Assembly (NCBI GenBank): GCA_030524715.1
Contig: JAUNGB010000042.1
Coordinates: 1-44,847 of the forward strand
Direction of reading: 5' to 3'
Length of the DNA: 44,847 bases
Source: Eubacteriales bacterium
GTDB lineage: Bacteria; Bacillota; Clostridia; Lachnospirales; Lachnospiraceae
Numbering within the stretch: position 1 is the first letter of the stretch; each line of letters opens with the position of its first letter. Shown piece by piece: positions 15,985-24,822 of the stretch. A program made the translations under genes and the position numbers. The notes under the pieces were generated by a model, which searched no databases, was not told the origin of the DNA, and was given only the letters and a program-made list of their open reading frames with translations.

Positions 15985-17390
15985 AAAAAGCCCTTTATAA
16001 GAAATTTCTGATGGGATATCTGGTGATCGGGATTCTGGGATTTTTCCTGATAACCTGGGGCGGCTCTTATCTTATCGAAAATTACCTGGAGCATTCTATC
16101 AGCGAGGATCTTTACAGGGAAGCCCATAATATCGCTTCGGATGATACCGTAAAGCATAATATTTCCTCTTCCAATCTGGAAATGATCCGGGATAACCTTT
16201 CGGCGGTTGCAGATTATCAGGGGGCCCTTATCTGGATCATCAACAATAAAGGCGAAATCCTTTTAAGTACGCGTAAGGATATTTCACCGGATACTCCTAT
16301 TGATATCGAGAGCTTTAATCCTGTCAACTGGGGAAGCAATTATTATCAGACCGGGAATTTTTACGGATATTTTAAAGAAGAACGGCTGAGTGTGATCGCT
16401 CCCATCACGGCGGATATGACCCCCAAGGGCTATGTGTCCATTCATTATCTGATGAGCGATCTCTATCAGGAACGGGGAAATATCCTGCTGATCGTACAGG
16501 GATTGTTTCTGGTCTTTTATGGGCTGACCTTTTCTATTTTGCTGATTTTCCGGGTTTATGTCCATAAACCGCTGCAGCAGATCGCAAAGGGTACGGCGGA
16601 ATATGCCAACGGAAACCTTGCGTACCATATTCCGGTAAATTCGGAGGATGAAATCGGAAATCTCGCCAATACCTTAAATTATATGGCCGAACGCCTGAAC
16701 CAGCAGGGGGAGTACCAGCGGAACTTTATTTCCAATGTTTCTCATGATTTCCGCTCTCCTCTCACCTCTATCAAGGGATATGTGGAAGCCATGCTGGACG
16801 GAACCATTCCTCCCCAGATGCAGGAGCGGTATCTGAAGATCATTGCCTATGAATCCGAAAGGCTGGAAAAACTTACAAAGAGTCTTCTGCAGTTGAATGA
16901 GCTTGATATCAAAAAACGGATGATGCATATCCGTCGGTTTGATATCAACGAGATCATCAAAACAACGGCCGCCACCTTTGAAGGAATCTGTACAGAACGG
17001 AAGATCCGGCTTGAACTGATCCTTTCCGGAAAGGAGCTGTATACGAAAGCAGATCTGGAACAGATCCAACAGGTTCTTTATAATCTGCTGGATAACGCCA
17101 TTAAGTTCAGTCCTGACGGAGCCTCCGTCATTATGGAAACAACGGAAAAAAACGGAAAAATCTTTGTTTCTGTAAAGGATCGCGGCTGCGGCATTCCAAA
17201 AGAAAGTCTTTCTAAAATATGGGAACGTTTTTATAAGAATGATACCTCCCGGGGCCGGGACCGCAAGGGTACCGGCCTGGGACTGGCTATCGTTAAAGAA
17301 ATCATTAATGCCCATGGACAGAATATCAATGTCATCAGTACCGAGGGCGTGGGAACAGAATTTATTTTTACTCTGGAAAAAGTAAAATAA
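15981..17390 (+). CDS. Sensor histidine kinase
   Basis: 469 residues from the ATG at 15981 (a longer frame from 15945 lacks support). Membrane segments at about 10-28 and 168-192 bracket an extracytoplasmic sensor of about 140 residues. Then come HAMP (about 193-243), HisKA with phosphorylated H255 (NVSHDFRSPLTSIKGY) and an HATPase domain with N, G1 and G2 boxes (LYNLLDNAIKFS, DRGCGIP, GTGLGLAIVKEI). Partner of the overlapping response regulator. The sensor domain gives no clear ligand. Confidence 0.92.
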   Translation: MKKALYKKFLMGYLVIGILGFFLITWGGSYLIENYLEHSISEDLYREAHNIASDDTVKHNISSSNLEMIRDNLSAVADYQGALIWIINNKGEILLSTRKDISPDTPIDIESFNPVNWGSNYYQTGNFYGYFKEERLSVIAPITADMTPKGYVSIHYLMSDLYQERGNILLIVQGLFLVFYGLTFSILLIFRVYVHKPLQQIAKGTAEYANGNLAYHIPVNSEDEIGNLANTLNYMAERLNQQGEYQRNFISNVSHDFRSPLTSIKGYVEAMLDGTIPPQMQERYLKIIAYESERLEKLTKSLLQLNELDIKKRMMHIRRFDINEIIKTTAATFEGICTERKIRLELILSGKELYTKADLEQIQQVLYNLLDNAIKFSPDGASVIMETTEKNGKIFVSVKDRGCGIPKESLSKIWERFYKNDTSRGRDRKGTGLGLAIVKEIINAHGQNINVISTEGVGTEFIFTLEKVK

Positions 17391-17412
17391 ACATAACTTC
17401 AAAACATAAACA

Positions 17413-17440
17413 TAGCCTCCGAAGGCACTGTACAGGGAAA
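17413..17440 (-). terminator. Weak hairpin between convergent kinase and adenine deaminase genes
   Basis: GCCT/AGGC hairpin (GCCTCCGAAGGC) followed on the minus strand by a T-rich stretch, just past the adenine deaminase stop. Short stem; low confidence. Confidence 0.3.
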
Positions 17441-19165
17441 CTATGAGAATGGATTTCTGATCATTCTGTCCTCTTTGACCAGATAAATTCCCCTGGGGGT
17501 GATACGGATCTCCGGAATTACCGGGAGCGCCATAAAGGATAAGGTAATAAACGGATCAAATCCCCGGGGAATTCCCATTTCATGAGCCTTTGGAATCATT
17601 TTCGCAAGAGTTTCGTTTACTTTTTCGTAGCCTGCGTCGCTCATTAAGCCCATGACCGGAAGCGGAAGGGTTTCATATATCTGTCCGTTCTCAACCAGAG
17701 TGTAGCCTCCCTGCGTACAGATCAGTTCCCTGACCGCCATGGCCATATCCCTGTCATTATCCCCTACCACAATGATATTGTGAGAATCATGGGAAACACT
17801 GGACGCAATAGCCCCTCCCCTGATTCCAAAGCCCTTTACGATTCCAACGCCGACCTTTCCCGTATGCTTATGTCTTTCAATCACTGCGATCTTCTGATAA
17901 TCCTTATCTGCCGCAAAAACCTTCTCTCCCGCTGTTTCCTTCCATGGTACCTCTTCCGTCACATCCACGGTGGTGATCTGTCCCTCCTGCATCTGAATCA
18001 CATGCGCTTTTTTCATGGGATGCTTTAATTTTAAATGTGACTCCTTAAAGCTATGAATATGAACGGTGTTTTTCAACTGCGGATTGCATGCTTTGATCTC
18101 TGTTTTTTCGTCCTTTTGGATACGGATTCCCTTATGGTAAACCTCCAGAACATTTAAATCCTCCAGATTATCCAGCACCACAAAATCAGCCTGATACCCC
18201 GGCGCAATGGCTCCAAGATGCTTCAGCCCGTAACAGCGGGCCGCCTGAATGGTGGCCATTTTCAGGGCTTTTTCCACAGGAAGCCCTAACTCCACAGCTC
18301 TTTTCACATTGTAATTGATGTGACCGCTTTTGCGAATTTCTTCAATGTGCTTATCATCCGTACAAAAACAAAATCCCGAAGTATCTGTCCCATGTTCCAC
18401 AATGCCTTTTACGATCGCATCAAGATTGCGGGCGGCGCTTCCCTCACGGATAAGGACCTGTATCCCGTTCCTGCATTCCTCCATGGCATATTCATAATCC
18501 ACGCACTCATGATCTGTGGATATTCCTGCAAGAGCGTAGGCGGACAATTCTCCGGGAGCAAGAAAAGGCGCATGGCCGTCTCTCACCCGTTCCCCGAAAA
18601 GATTCAGCTTCTCATGCATGGATACGCTGCCGTTTATCACTGCGGACGCATCCATAACCTCGCCAAGGCCAAGAATACGCGGGTGCTTCAGATATGCCTT
18701 CATCTTACCCGCCGTCAGGGTACATCCGTTATCATCTACGTGGGTTGAAGGAACACAGGAGGGCATCATGACATATACATTTGCCGGAACCTCTTCTGTC
18801 TGCTCCAGAATATAGTCGATACCATCCGTTCCGGAAACATTTGCGGATTCATGGGGATCTACGATGAAGGTAGTCGTCCCGCACTGAGCAGCCTGACGGA
18901 TCAGCTCCCCGGGCGTTACGAGCGTTGATTCCAGATGCAAATGGCTGTCTATAAAGCCCGGGCAAAGATAACGCCCCTCCAGATCGATTTCCTGCTCTCC
19001 CTCATAATTCCCTACTCCAAGGATCATTCCTCCGGCAGTCGCTACATCCCCCTTGCGAAATTCCCCTGTATGGGAAAAAAAGACATTTGCATTTTTAAAA
19101 ACCAGTTCCGGTTTGATAATTCCCTGTGCCATTTGCGAATATTTCCGGTAACTCTGTAATTCCAT
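17441..19165 (-). CDS. ade: Adenine deaminase
   Basis: 574 residues, the standard length. Amidohydrolase-fold metal motifs are visible: PGFIDSHLHLES, VDPHES, STDHE and CTDDKH, followed by the adenine-deaminase C-terminal domain (VGVGIVKGFGIRGGAIASS, SHDSHNIIVVGDND). It converts adenine to hypoxanthine and ammonia for purine salvage in the cytoplasm. The ATG follows GAAGGAGG. It is the last gene of the minus-strand run that begins with the B12/radical SAM gene, 42 bases after trmL. It complements the purine genes near 37-42 kb. Confidence 0.93.
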   Translation of the reverse strand: MELQSYRKYSQMAQGIIKPELVFKNANVFFSHTGEFRKGDVATAGGMILGVGNYEGEQEIDLEGRYLCPGFIDSHLHLESTLVTPGELIRQAAQCGTTTFIVDPHESANVSGTDGIDYILEQTEEVPANVYVMMPSCVPSTHVDDNGCTLTAGKMKAYLKHPRILGLGEVMDASAVINGSVSMHEKLNLFGERVRDGHAPFLAPGELSAYALAGISTDHECVDYEYAMEECRNGIQVLIREGSAARNLDAIVKGIVEHGTDTSGFCFCTDDKHIEEIRKSGHINYNVKRAVELGLPVEKALKMATIQAARCYGLKHLGAIAPGYQADFVVLDNLEDLNVLEVYHKGIRIQKDEKTEIKACNPQLKNTVHIHSFKESHLKLKHPMKKAHVIQMQEGQITTVDVTEEVPWKETAGEKVFAADKDYQKIAVIERHKHTGKVGVGIVKGFGIRGGAIASSVSHDSHNIIVVGDNDRDMAMAVRELICTQGGYTLVENGQIYETLPLPVMGLMSDAGYEKVNETLAKMIPKAHEMGIPRGFDPFITLSFMALPVIPEIRITPRGIYLVKEDRMIRNPFS

Positions 19166-19207
19166 AAGCAGCCTCCTTCTCTGTTCTTCTGTCAGAGCGC
19201 GTTTCTT

Positions 19208-19708
19208 TTATTTCCAGTCATATTTTGTCAAATGCCCTTCCAGTCTCATATGGTCGAAATTGTGCTGCCGGAGAGCCTCGTAAAGCACAATAGCTACCGA
19301 GTTGCTCAGATTCAGGGAACGGATATCCCCGATCATGGGAATACGGATACAGGTTGCCTGATTATCAAGGAGAATTTCCTCCGGGATCCCGGCGCTTTCT
19401 TTGCCGAACATAATGTAGCAGTCCTCTTCAAACCGCACATCCGTATAGGTCTGAGGGGCTTTGGTGGTTGCATAATAAATTTTGGCGCCGGGATTTTTTC
19501 TGAGGAAATCATCATAGTCCAGATAATCCGTTACGTCCAGATCTTTCCAGTAATCCATTCCAGCGCGTTTGATGGCTTTTTCATTAAGCTTAAAGCCAAG
19601 AGGCTCGATCAAATGGAGGCGGGTTCCTGTAGCAACACAGGTTCTCCCGATATTTCCGGTATTTGCCGGTATTTCCGGCTCGTGTAATACAATATTCAGT
19701 CTCGCCAT
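19208..19708 (-). CDS. trmL: tRNA (cytidine/uridine-34 2'-O)-methyltransferase TrmL
   Basis: 166 residues, a minimal SPOUT methyltransferase. LNIVLHEPEIPANTGNIGRTC is at the N-terminus, and the trefoil-knot SAM site includes MFGKESAGIPEE and IRSLNLSNSVAIVLYEALRQ. It modifies the wobble ribose of tRNA-Leu isoacceptors. It overlaps the end of the preceding gene by 13 bases. Confidence 0.92.
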   Translation of the reverse strand: MARLNIVLHEPEIPANTGNIGRTCVATGTRLHLIEPLGFKLNEKAIKRAGMDYWKDLDVTDYLDYDDFLRKNPGAKIYYATTKAPQTYTDVRFEEDCYIMFGKESAGIPEEILLDNQATCIRIPMIGDIRSLNLSNSVAIVLYEALRQHNFDHMRLEGHLTKYDWK

Positions 19709-20322
19709 ACTTCCTCCTGTTTTATCCTTCCGATTTCATCTGCTGACGGGCGTTCCAGATACCGGGCATTTTCTCCGCTGTATAAAAGGCGGTCGTTTCC
19801 GCTGTTGGTCTGTCCGATCACTGCGGCAGGAAGCCCCATCCGGCGGTATTCCCCCGCCAACGCCTCTCCGCCCCGGATGCCCAAAAGGATGGCTCCGTCC
19901 GACAGAAGTTTATAAGGATTCAGGTCAAACCGTTCGCAGATTTCAATGCTCTCCTGACGTATGGGGATTTTTCGCAGATCCGCCTCCAGACCCACCTGGG
20001 AGGCCTCCGCCATTTTCCAGAGCGCGCTTAATACGCCGCCTTCGCCCATAGCATACAGAGCGCTTGCCCCGGCTTTTACCGCCATCTGCCATGCCCGGCT
20101 TTGCTGCGGGATGCCGCCGACTCCGAAATTCTCCCGGATCCTTATAGAATCCTGCATAAATCCTTCTGAAAAATACTGCCGGAGATACGAATATTTCCTT
20201 TCTGCTATAACTGCCGTCCCTTTAAGGGCAACCGCTCCAACTACCACAAGCTCGTCTCCCGGCAGAAGCCTTCCTGTAATCTCCGCCCTGAGCGCTTCCA
20301 TTGCTTCTTTCCCAAGCTTCAT
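19696..20322 (-). CDS. AIR-synthase-related (HypE-like) C-terminal domain protein
   Basis: 208 residues that match only the C-terminal half of PurM/HypE-type proteins: MGEGGVLSALWKMAEAS, GLEADLRKIPIR, ICERFDLNPYKLLSDGAILL, then a glycine-rich AAVIGQTN strand. The N-terminal ATP-binding/dimer domain is missing and replaced by about 60 residues (LLPGDELVVVGAVALKGTA). PurM and HypE need both domains, so the reaction is unknown. The surroundings (B12/radical SAM gene, small membrane peptide, trmL overlap) give no pathway. Confidence 0.65.
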   Translation of the reverse strand: MKLGKEAMEALRAEITGRLLPGDELVVVGAVALKGTAVIAERKYSYLRQYFSEGFMQDSIRIRENFGVGGIPQQSRAWQMAVKAGASALYAMGEGGVLSALWKMAEASQVGLEADLRKIPIRQESIEICERFDLNPYKLLSDGAILLGIRGGEALAGEYRRMGLPAAVIGQTNSGNDRLLYSGENARYLERPSADEIGRIKQEEVWRD

Positions 20323-20334
20323 ACTATCCCGCCT

Positions 20335-20439
20335 TTACAGAAGTATGGATAAAATGCTCGGCACTACCATCGCCAGTACCAGGATGATCGCAATAATCGC
20401 TGTGATGATCTTTCGGTTTTTCGGATTAAACATTCCCAT
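20335..20439 (-). CDS. 34-residue membrane peptide
   Basis: A short frame with a clear ribosome site (AAGAGGTGAAG) encodes MGMFNPKNRKIITAI followed by IAIILVLAMVVPSILSILL, that is, a basic start and one membrane helix (about 11-32). It overlaps the 3' end of the radical SAM gene by 14 bases and ends 12 bases before the AIR-synthase-like gene, exactly where an operon gene would fit. Many Lachnospiraceae seem to carry such peptides; function unknown. Confidence 0.6.
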   Translation of the reverse strand: MGMFNPKNRKIITAIIAIILVLAMVVPSILSILL

Positions 20440-22267
20440 CTTCTTCACCTCTTCTTATATTCTCAATGGTTATCTCTTCCGTATATGCATTGTTTGTCAA
20501 AGGGCTGCGTCTTGTATAGTCAAACAGCACAGCCCTTCCCTTTCGGAATATCTCAATATGCGCGGTTTTGGGGATCCGGTTGGCACGGCGGTATTCCCAG
20601 ACGGCCTTTTCATAAGGCTTCTGATTCCCTGCAAAGGAGGGACGGCTTTTGAGATTTTCCCTGAGATACAGGTCAAAGACCATGCATTCTGCCGCTTCCT
20701 CCACAGAAATCGGCGGCTGTCCCCATGCTTCTTCCGCAGATACTCCGGTACAGTCTTTTATTCTGTTGCAGTCCTTGATTCCATCCCCTGAAAGTTCTGT
20801 GCCTCCCTCTGCGCATTCCCACACAAATTCCAGCAAGATCTCATACCGGCGCATCCTGGAATGGGAAATCTCCCCGTAGCCCTTTTTCTGATAAAACGCT
20901 CCGATTGCCTCATAAAAACTGAAAGCATCCGCAAAATACGGCAGAAGATACTCCAGTGTCTTTTGAAACTGTCCACTATTATAATACACTTCCACCATAC
21001 TTTCCACTGTTTTCAGCTTTAAAATTTCTCCATAGGTAAGCCAGTTGGTGGATAACACCTCATAGGGTTCCTTTGTCTGGTACCGGATCTTATATTCCGA
21101 CGCCATTTCCTTCATATGGGAACCCTTCAGAACCTTCAAAAAGCCAAGCTGAAGCTGGTCAGGCTTCATATCGTATACTTCATTAAAGGAATTGCGGAAG
21201 CTTTCAAAGCCTTCATAAGGAAGCCCCGCGATCAGATCCAAATGCTGATGGATATTTCCATAGCTGTGAACCGCAGCCACTGCGCGTTTCAGCTTTTCCA
21301 GGTTCATAGTCCTGCGGATAGCTTTGATCGTCTGAGGATTCGTGGACTGAACGCCTATCTCCAACTGGATCAGCCCCGGCCGCATGTCCGCCATCAGCGC
21401 CAGTTCTTCCTCGCGCAGAAGATCCGCGGAGATTTCAAAATGAAAATTTGTTATACCATTGTCATGCTCCTTTATGTAACGCCAGATTTCCATGGCATGT
21501 TCATGTCGGCAGTTAAAGGTCCTGTCCACAAATTTCACCTGAGGCGCCTGCCGGTCAATAAAGAACTGTAATTCTTTTTTTACCAGCTCCATATTCCTGA
21601 ACCGCAGCTTTTTGTCCACCGACGACAGGCAGTAGCTGCATGAAAAAGGGCATCCCCGGCTGCTCTCGTAATAAATGATCCTGTTGCGGAAATCCGACAG
21701 ATCCTCATAGGCAAAGGGAACGGTACTTAAATCCAGAAGCTCCCGCCAGCCGTTGTGACAGATCTGACTCTCTGACTGAAAGGAACCATTTTGCTCATGG
21801 GACTGGCTGTTTTTCTCTTCACTGACGCATATTTCCCTTCGATAGGCAATTCCCTTTATCTGTGAAAAACTGCCCTTCCCCTCCACATAATATCTGATAA
21901 GTTCCAGAAAAGTTGCCTCGCCTTCTCCTACCATCACCCCGGTAAAGGCAGGGTTCTTTTCCAGAAATTCCTCCGCGTCAAAGGATACCTCCGGGCCTCC
22001 CGCCCAAAAAGGAATGTCCGGAAGTATTTTTCTGAGGGTATCCATAAGATCCCTCACAAAGGAAATGTTCCAGATATAGCAGGAAACGCATACCATATCC
22101 GGCTGTTCCAGATAAATATCCCTCAGAATATCGTCTGTCTGCTGATTGATGGTATATTCCTTCAGTACCAGGTGCTCTGAATACTCCTTTGCATAAGCCT
22201 TTAAATTGTAGACTGCCAGATTAGAATGAATATATTTCGCATTACACGCTGCAATTAAGATTTTCAT
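20426..22267 (-). CDS. B12-binding-domain radical SAM protein (DUF4080 type)
   Basis: 613 residues from the ATG at 22267 (GGAG six bases upstream). An N-terminal cobalamin-binding-like Rossmann domain (about 1-140: CVSCYIWNI, WAGGPEVSFD, GEGEATFLELI) is followed by a radical SAM domain with the CPFSCSYC cluster motif (about 205-215), EIGVQSTN and the HQHLDLIAGLPYEG segment. The C-terminal region with HSRMRRYEILLEF resembles DUF4080. Such proteins do radical methylations or rearrangements; the substrate is unknown. First gene of the run down to adenine deaminase. Confidence 0.8.
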   Translation of the reverse strand: MKILIAACNAKYIHSNLAVYNLKAYAKEYSEHLVLKEYTINQQTDDILRDIYLEQPDMVCVSCYIWNISFVRDLMDTLRKILPDIPFWAGGPEVSFDAEEFLEKNPAFTGVMVGEGEATFLELIRYYVEGKGSFSQIKGIAYRREICVSEEKNSQSHEQNGSFQSESQICHNGWRELLDLSTVPFAYEDLSDFRNRIIYYESSRGCPFSCSYCLSSVDKKLRFRNMELVKKELQFFIDRQAPQVKFVDRTFNCRHEHAMEIWRYIKEHDNGITNFHFEISADLLREEELALMADMRPGLIQLEIGVQSTNPQTIKAIRRTMNLEKLKRAVAAVHSYGNIHQHLDLIAGLPYEGFESFRNSFNEVYDMKPDQLQLGFLKVLKGSHMKEMASEYKIRYQTKEPYEVLSTNWLTYGEILKLKTVESMVEVYYNSGQFQKTLEYLLPYFADAFSFYEAIGAFYQKKGYGEISHSRMRRYEILLEFVWECAEGGTELSGDGIKDCNRIKDCTGVSAEEAWGQPPISVEEAAECMVFDLYLRENLKSRPSFAGNQKPYEKAVWEYRRANRIPKTAHIEIFRKGRAVLFDYTRRSPLTNNAYTEEITIENIRRGEEDGNV

Positions 22268-22316
22268 TAGCTGCTCCAATTATGCCCTTAGTTTTCCGGC
22301 CGTACATAAACGCACA

Positions 22317-23045
22317 TCATTTAAAATAAGCGTCTATTCCGTCGGCAATTCCCTTTACCATCTTTTTCTGATAGGACGCCTTCGCCATGTTTAAGTCGTC
22401 GTATTTATTGGTCATAAATCCCATTTCCACAATGGTCACCGGAATGGTGCTCCAATTAATGCCGCTCATCTGGTTTGTATAGATGATGCTTCTTTTCTGA
22501 GCCTTTGTTGCCTTACAGAATTTGTCGAGAACAACTTTAGAAAGCTTCTGGCTCTGTTTGATAACGGACTTCTTCATATACGGGTTATTGGATGCCGGAG
22601 CTAACGTAAGCGCTCCTCTCAGGGACGGATTGGAATCTCCGTTGGCATGTATACGGATCAGGATATCCGCTCCTGCTTTTGCCGCCCGCTGCGCCCGTTC
22701 TTTGTTGCTGATATTTACATTATGTTTTGTGCGTATCATATAAACATCATAGCCTCTTTTTTTCAGTTCTTTCTGAAGCTGCTTTGCCACGATCAGGTTC
22801 AGCTCATATTCGTTCAGCTTGGACCATGGGCCGTAGGTTCCTGAGGAAACCTTTGCCTTATAAGTCCCTGCTTTGGGGCCGATGGGCTCCAGCCCTGTAT
22901 TTTGCTTCAACTGATGGCCTGCGTCGATGGCGATCTTTTTCTTCGTTGTTTTCTTTGCGGCAAATACGCTTCCGGTATTGCCCAGCGCCAGCACTGCGAT
23001 TAAAATCACAGCCAGAATTCTCTTATGATAGTTTTTCTTTTTCAT
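22317..23045 (-). CDS. Secreted N-acetylmuramoyl-L-alanine amidase (Amidase_3)
   Basis: 242 residues with a signal peptide (basic start, hydrophobic 10-22, cleavage near VFAA at 27-30). The Amidase_3 domain follows: zinc His44 in IDAGHQ, Glu in LNEYELN, second zinc His in IRIHANGD and catalytic Glu in IVEMGFMTN. The substrate insertion (about 48-76) is typical of clostridial members. It cleaves the lactyl-peptide bond of peptidoglycan outside the cell. No wall-binding repeats, so it is a free or loosely bound enzyme. Confidence 0.88.
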   Translation of the reverse strand: MKKKNYHKRILAVILIAVLALGNTGSVFAAKKTTKKKIAIDAGHQLKQNTGLEPIGPKAGTYKAKVSSGTYGPWSKLNEYELNLIVAKQLQKELKKRGYDVYMIRTKHNVNISNKERAQRAAKAGADILIRIHANGDSNPSLRGALTLAPASNNPYMKKSVIKQSQKLSKVVLDKFCKATKAQKRSIIYTNQMSGINWSTIPVTIVEMGFMTNKYDDLNMAKASYQKKMVKGIADGIDAYFK

Positions 23046-23140
23046 TGTGGTCCCTCTCTTATTTATACAGGATTGCAGAAGCGCACGTTATGCCGGGCAT
23101 GACGCGCGCCCGTACCAGATCGCGTCAAAGCGTACCCGGA

Positions 23141-23443
23141 TCAGCTCTCCAGCAGTTTTTTCAGTGTTTCTTTGGAGCTTAAACCTACGATACGCTCAGC
23201 TTCCTTCCCATCCTTAAACAGGATCAGGGTCGGAATGCTCATTACCTGGTACTGCTGAGCAAGAGCCGGCTCCGCGTCCACATCCACCTTGCCCACGGCA
23301 TAGCCTTCTTCCGCCAGAGCTTCAATAATAGGTCCCTGACGCATACAGGGTCCGCACCAGGTTGCCCAGAAATCAATTAAAACCGGTTTGTCTGACTTTA
23401 ATACTTCTGTTTCAAAATTCTGTGAGGTAATTACTTTCGCCAT
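23141..23443 (-). CDS. trxA: Thioredoxin
   Basis: 100 residues, classic WCGPC (C30, C33) after LIDFWAT and a cis-proline in SIPTLILFKDG. Reduces cytoplasmic disulfides, recycled by TrxB encoded just upstream. A perfect TATAAT -10 lies at 23474-23479 (minus strand), so it has its own promoter in addition to any read-through from trxB. An imperfect GC-rich hairpin lies past its stop (about 23074-23105). Confidence 0.95.
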   Translation of the reverse strand: MAKVITSQNFETEVLKSDKPVLIDFWATWCGPCMRQGPIIEALAEEGYAVGKVDVDAEPALAQQYQVMSIPTLILFKDGKEAERIVGLSSKETLKKLLES

Positions 23444-23512
23444 TTTCTGATTCTCCTTTTCTGTATCATTTTAATTATAGTAGTTTCAGGTAACTGCTCA
23501 GTAAAGCAATTA

Positions 23513-23547
23513 TTACTGTCTGCACCGTTGGTATGGACAGTAACAAG
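23513..23547. repeat. Dispersed ACAGTAACAAG hairpin element, copy 1
   Basis: TTACTGTC / GACAGTAA (23513-23520 with 23536-23543) is a perfect 8-base inverted repeat in the trxB-trxA gap. The right half resembles a sequence at 36577-36601 (CACCG, seven variable bases with a shared TG, then ACAGTAACAAG). Confidence 0.4.
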
Positions 23548-23629
23548 TAATTTTTAATTGCATACTCTAAAAAATACTGAACAAATATAGTTTTTGTGAT
23601 TTTGTCTGTATCTATACACAGGATGCCCG

Positions 23630-24541
23630 TCAGGAGCCTTTATGTCTCCGGCGCACATAAGCTCCGGCGCTGATCCCGGCCTGGCTTCCTTCGTAAACGG
23701 CCTTTGCCACCTGCAAAAGCCCCCCGGTGCAGTCTCCAGCCGCAAACAATCCCGGGATTGTGGTTTCCATCTTCTCATCCACCTTAATATGGCCCTTTTC
23801 ACTTAATTCCGCTCCCATCTGCCGGGCAATCTCCGTGCTTCCGGCTGTTCCCATTGCCACAAAAACACCGTCCGCCGGAAGGAAGGATACCTGTTCTTCC
23901 CCTGTGTCCTGCGCAGTCATGTCGCTCTGAAAACGGATTCCGGAAACTCTGGTATCTCCCTCAATCGCCTGAATCTTCATGGTATTGACCGCGATGGGGT
24001 GCTCCCTGGAAAATTCCGGTTCCAGACCATTTGTATAAATAGTTACTCCTGATGCCAGATCAGACAATTCCTCCGCCTCGTGAAGGGCAAAGTCACTGTT
24101 GCCAAGCACCGCAACCTCTTTTCCTCTGTAAAAAAACGCATCGCACACCGCGCAATAGCTGACTCCCTTTCCTTCAAATTCCCGGATGCCCGGAATCGCA
24201 GGAGCGGAACGCTTGCCTCCTGTGGCCAGGATAACGCTTTCAGCCTCCAGAGTACCTTCCGTAGTGTGGACTTCAAAGGTATCAAACCCTCCCATTCCAA
24301 GCACCTGCGCATCCAGAATGCGCACGCCCAGGGCCCGTGCCTGTGCAAGTCCTGTCTCATACAGTTCTCTTCCGGACAAAGGTCTTTCCAGGCCGTAATA
24401 GTTTTCTATTTTTTCCGCCTTTTCCAGCGCGCCGATGCCGTGATTGATGACCAGCGGGTCCATATTGCCTCTTGCCGCGTATAAAGCTGCGGAGATTCCG
24501 GCAGGACCTGCTCCGATAATAATGATTTTTTCCATAGTCAC
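23630..24541 (-). CDS. trxB: Thioredoxin reductase
   Basis: 303 residues. FAD-binding GAGPAGISAALYAA (N-terminus), redox-active CAVCDAF, the NADPH-side GNSDFALHEAEELS and the C-terminal FAD motif PGLFAAGDCTGG. The NADPH-type GxGxxA/HRR motif is weak (VAVLGNSDFALHE), so the electron donor could be something other than NADPH, for example ferredoxin-type as in some clostridia. Start is GTG at 24541 or ATG at 24535. Encoded upstream of trxA, forming the cytoplasmic thiol-reduction pair. Confidence 0.88.
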   Translation of the reverse strand: MTMEKIIIIGAGPAGISAALYAARGNMDPLVINHGIGALEKAEKIENYYGLERPLSGRELYETGLAQARALGVRILDAQVLGMGGFDTFEVHTTEGTLEAESVILATGGKRSAPAIPGIREFEGKGVSYCAVCDAFFYRGKEVAVLGNSDFALHEAEELSDLASGVTIYTNGLEPEFSREHPIAVNTMKIQAIEGDTRVSGIRFQSDMTAQDTGEEQVSFLPADGVFVAMGTAGSTEIARQMGAELSEKGHIKVDEKMETTIPGLFAAGDCTGGLLQVAKAVYEGSQAGISAGAYVRRRHKGS

Positions 24542-24663
24542 GATTACCTGCTTTCTTTTAATCCTTTGCTGCTTTTATATTATACAAAATCTATCCGGAA
24601 ATTTCCATAGCCGCCGCCCATGTTTCTAAAAAAAAGAAAAAACATAAATAGAAATCTGATACA

Positions 24664-24722
24664 AAACGGCTGATGAAAGCTTCCGTCCTTATTGGAAATT
24701 GGAACCTTTTCATCAGCCGTTT
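24664..24722. repeat. 15-base perfect inverted repeat downstream of pxpA
   Basis: AAACGGCTGATGAAA and TTTCATCAGCCGTTT flank a 29-base loop that itself holds TTCC/GGAA. It lies in the 281-base gap between trxB and pxpA, convenient as an end-of-operon structure for pxpA, but the following T-run is short (four). Could be a terminator or a small mobile palindrome. Confidence 0.5.
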
Positions 24723-24770
24723 CGCCGCGGGAAGCATTTATCTTTCCCTTTACCGCGTTTGTTTCTTTAA

Positions 24771-24796
24771 CCGCGCATCTAAAGCTACGCGGATTT
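24771..24796. repeat. CCGCG hairpin repeat, copy 2
   Basis: CCGCGCATCTAAAG then CTACGCGGATTT, inverted relative to the copy at 15213. It lies 27 bases past the pxpA stop. Confidence 0.65.
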
Positions 24797-24822
24797 TTCA
24801 TTTCCCGTTTTACATCACGCTT

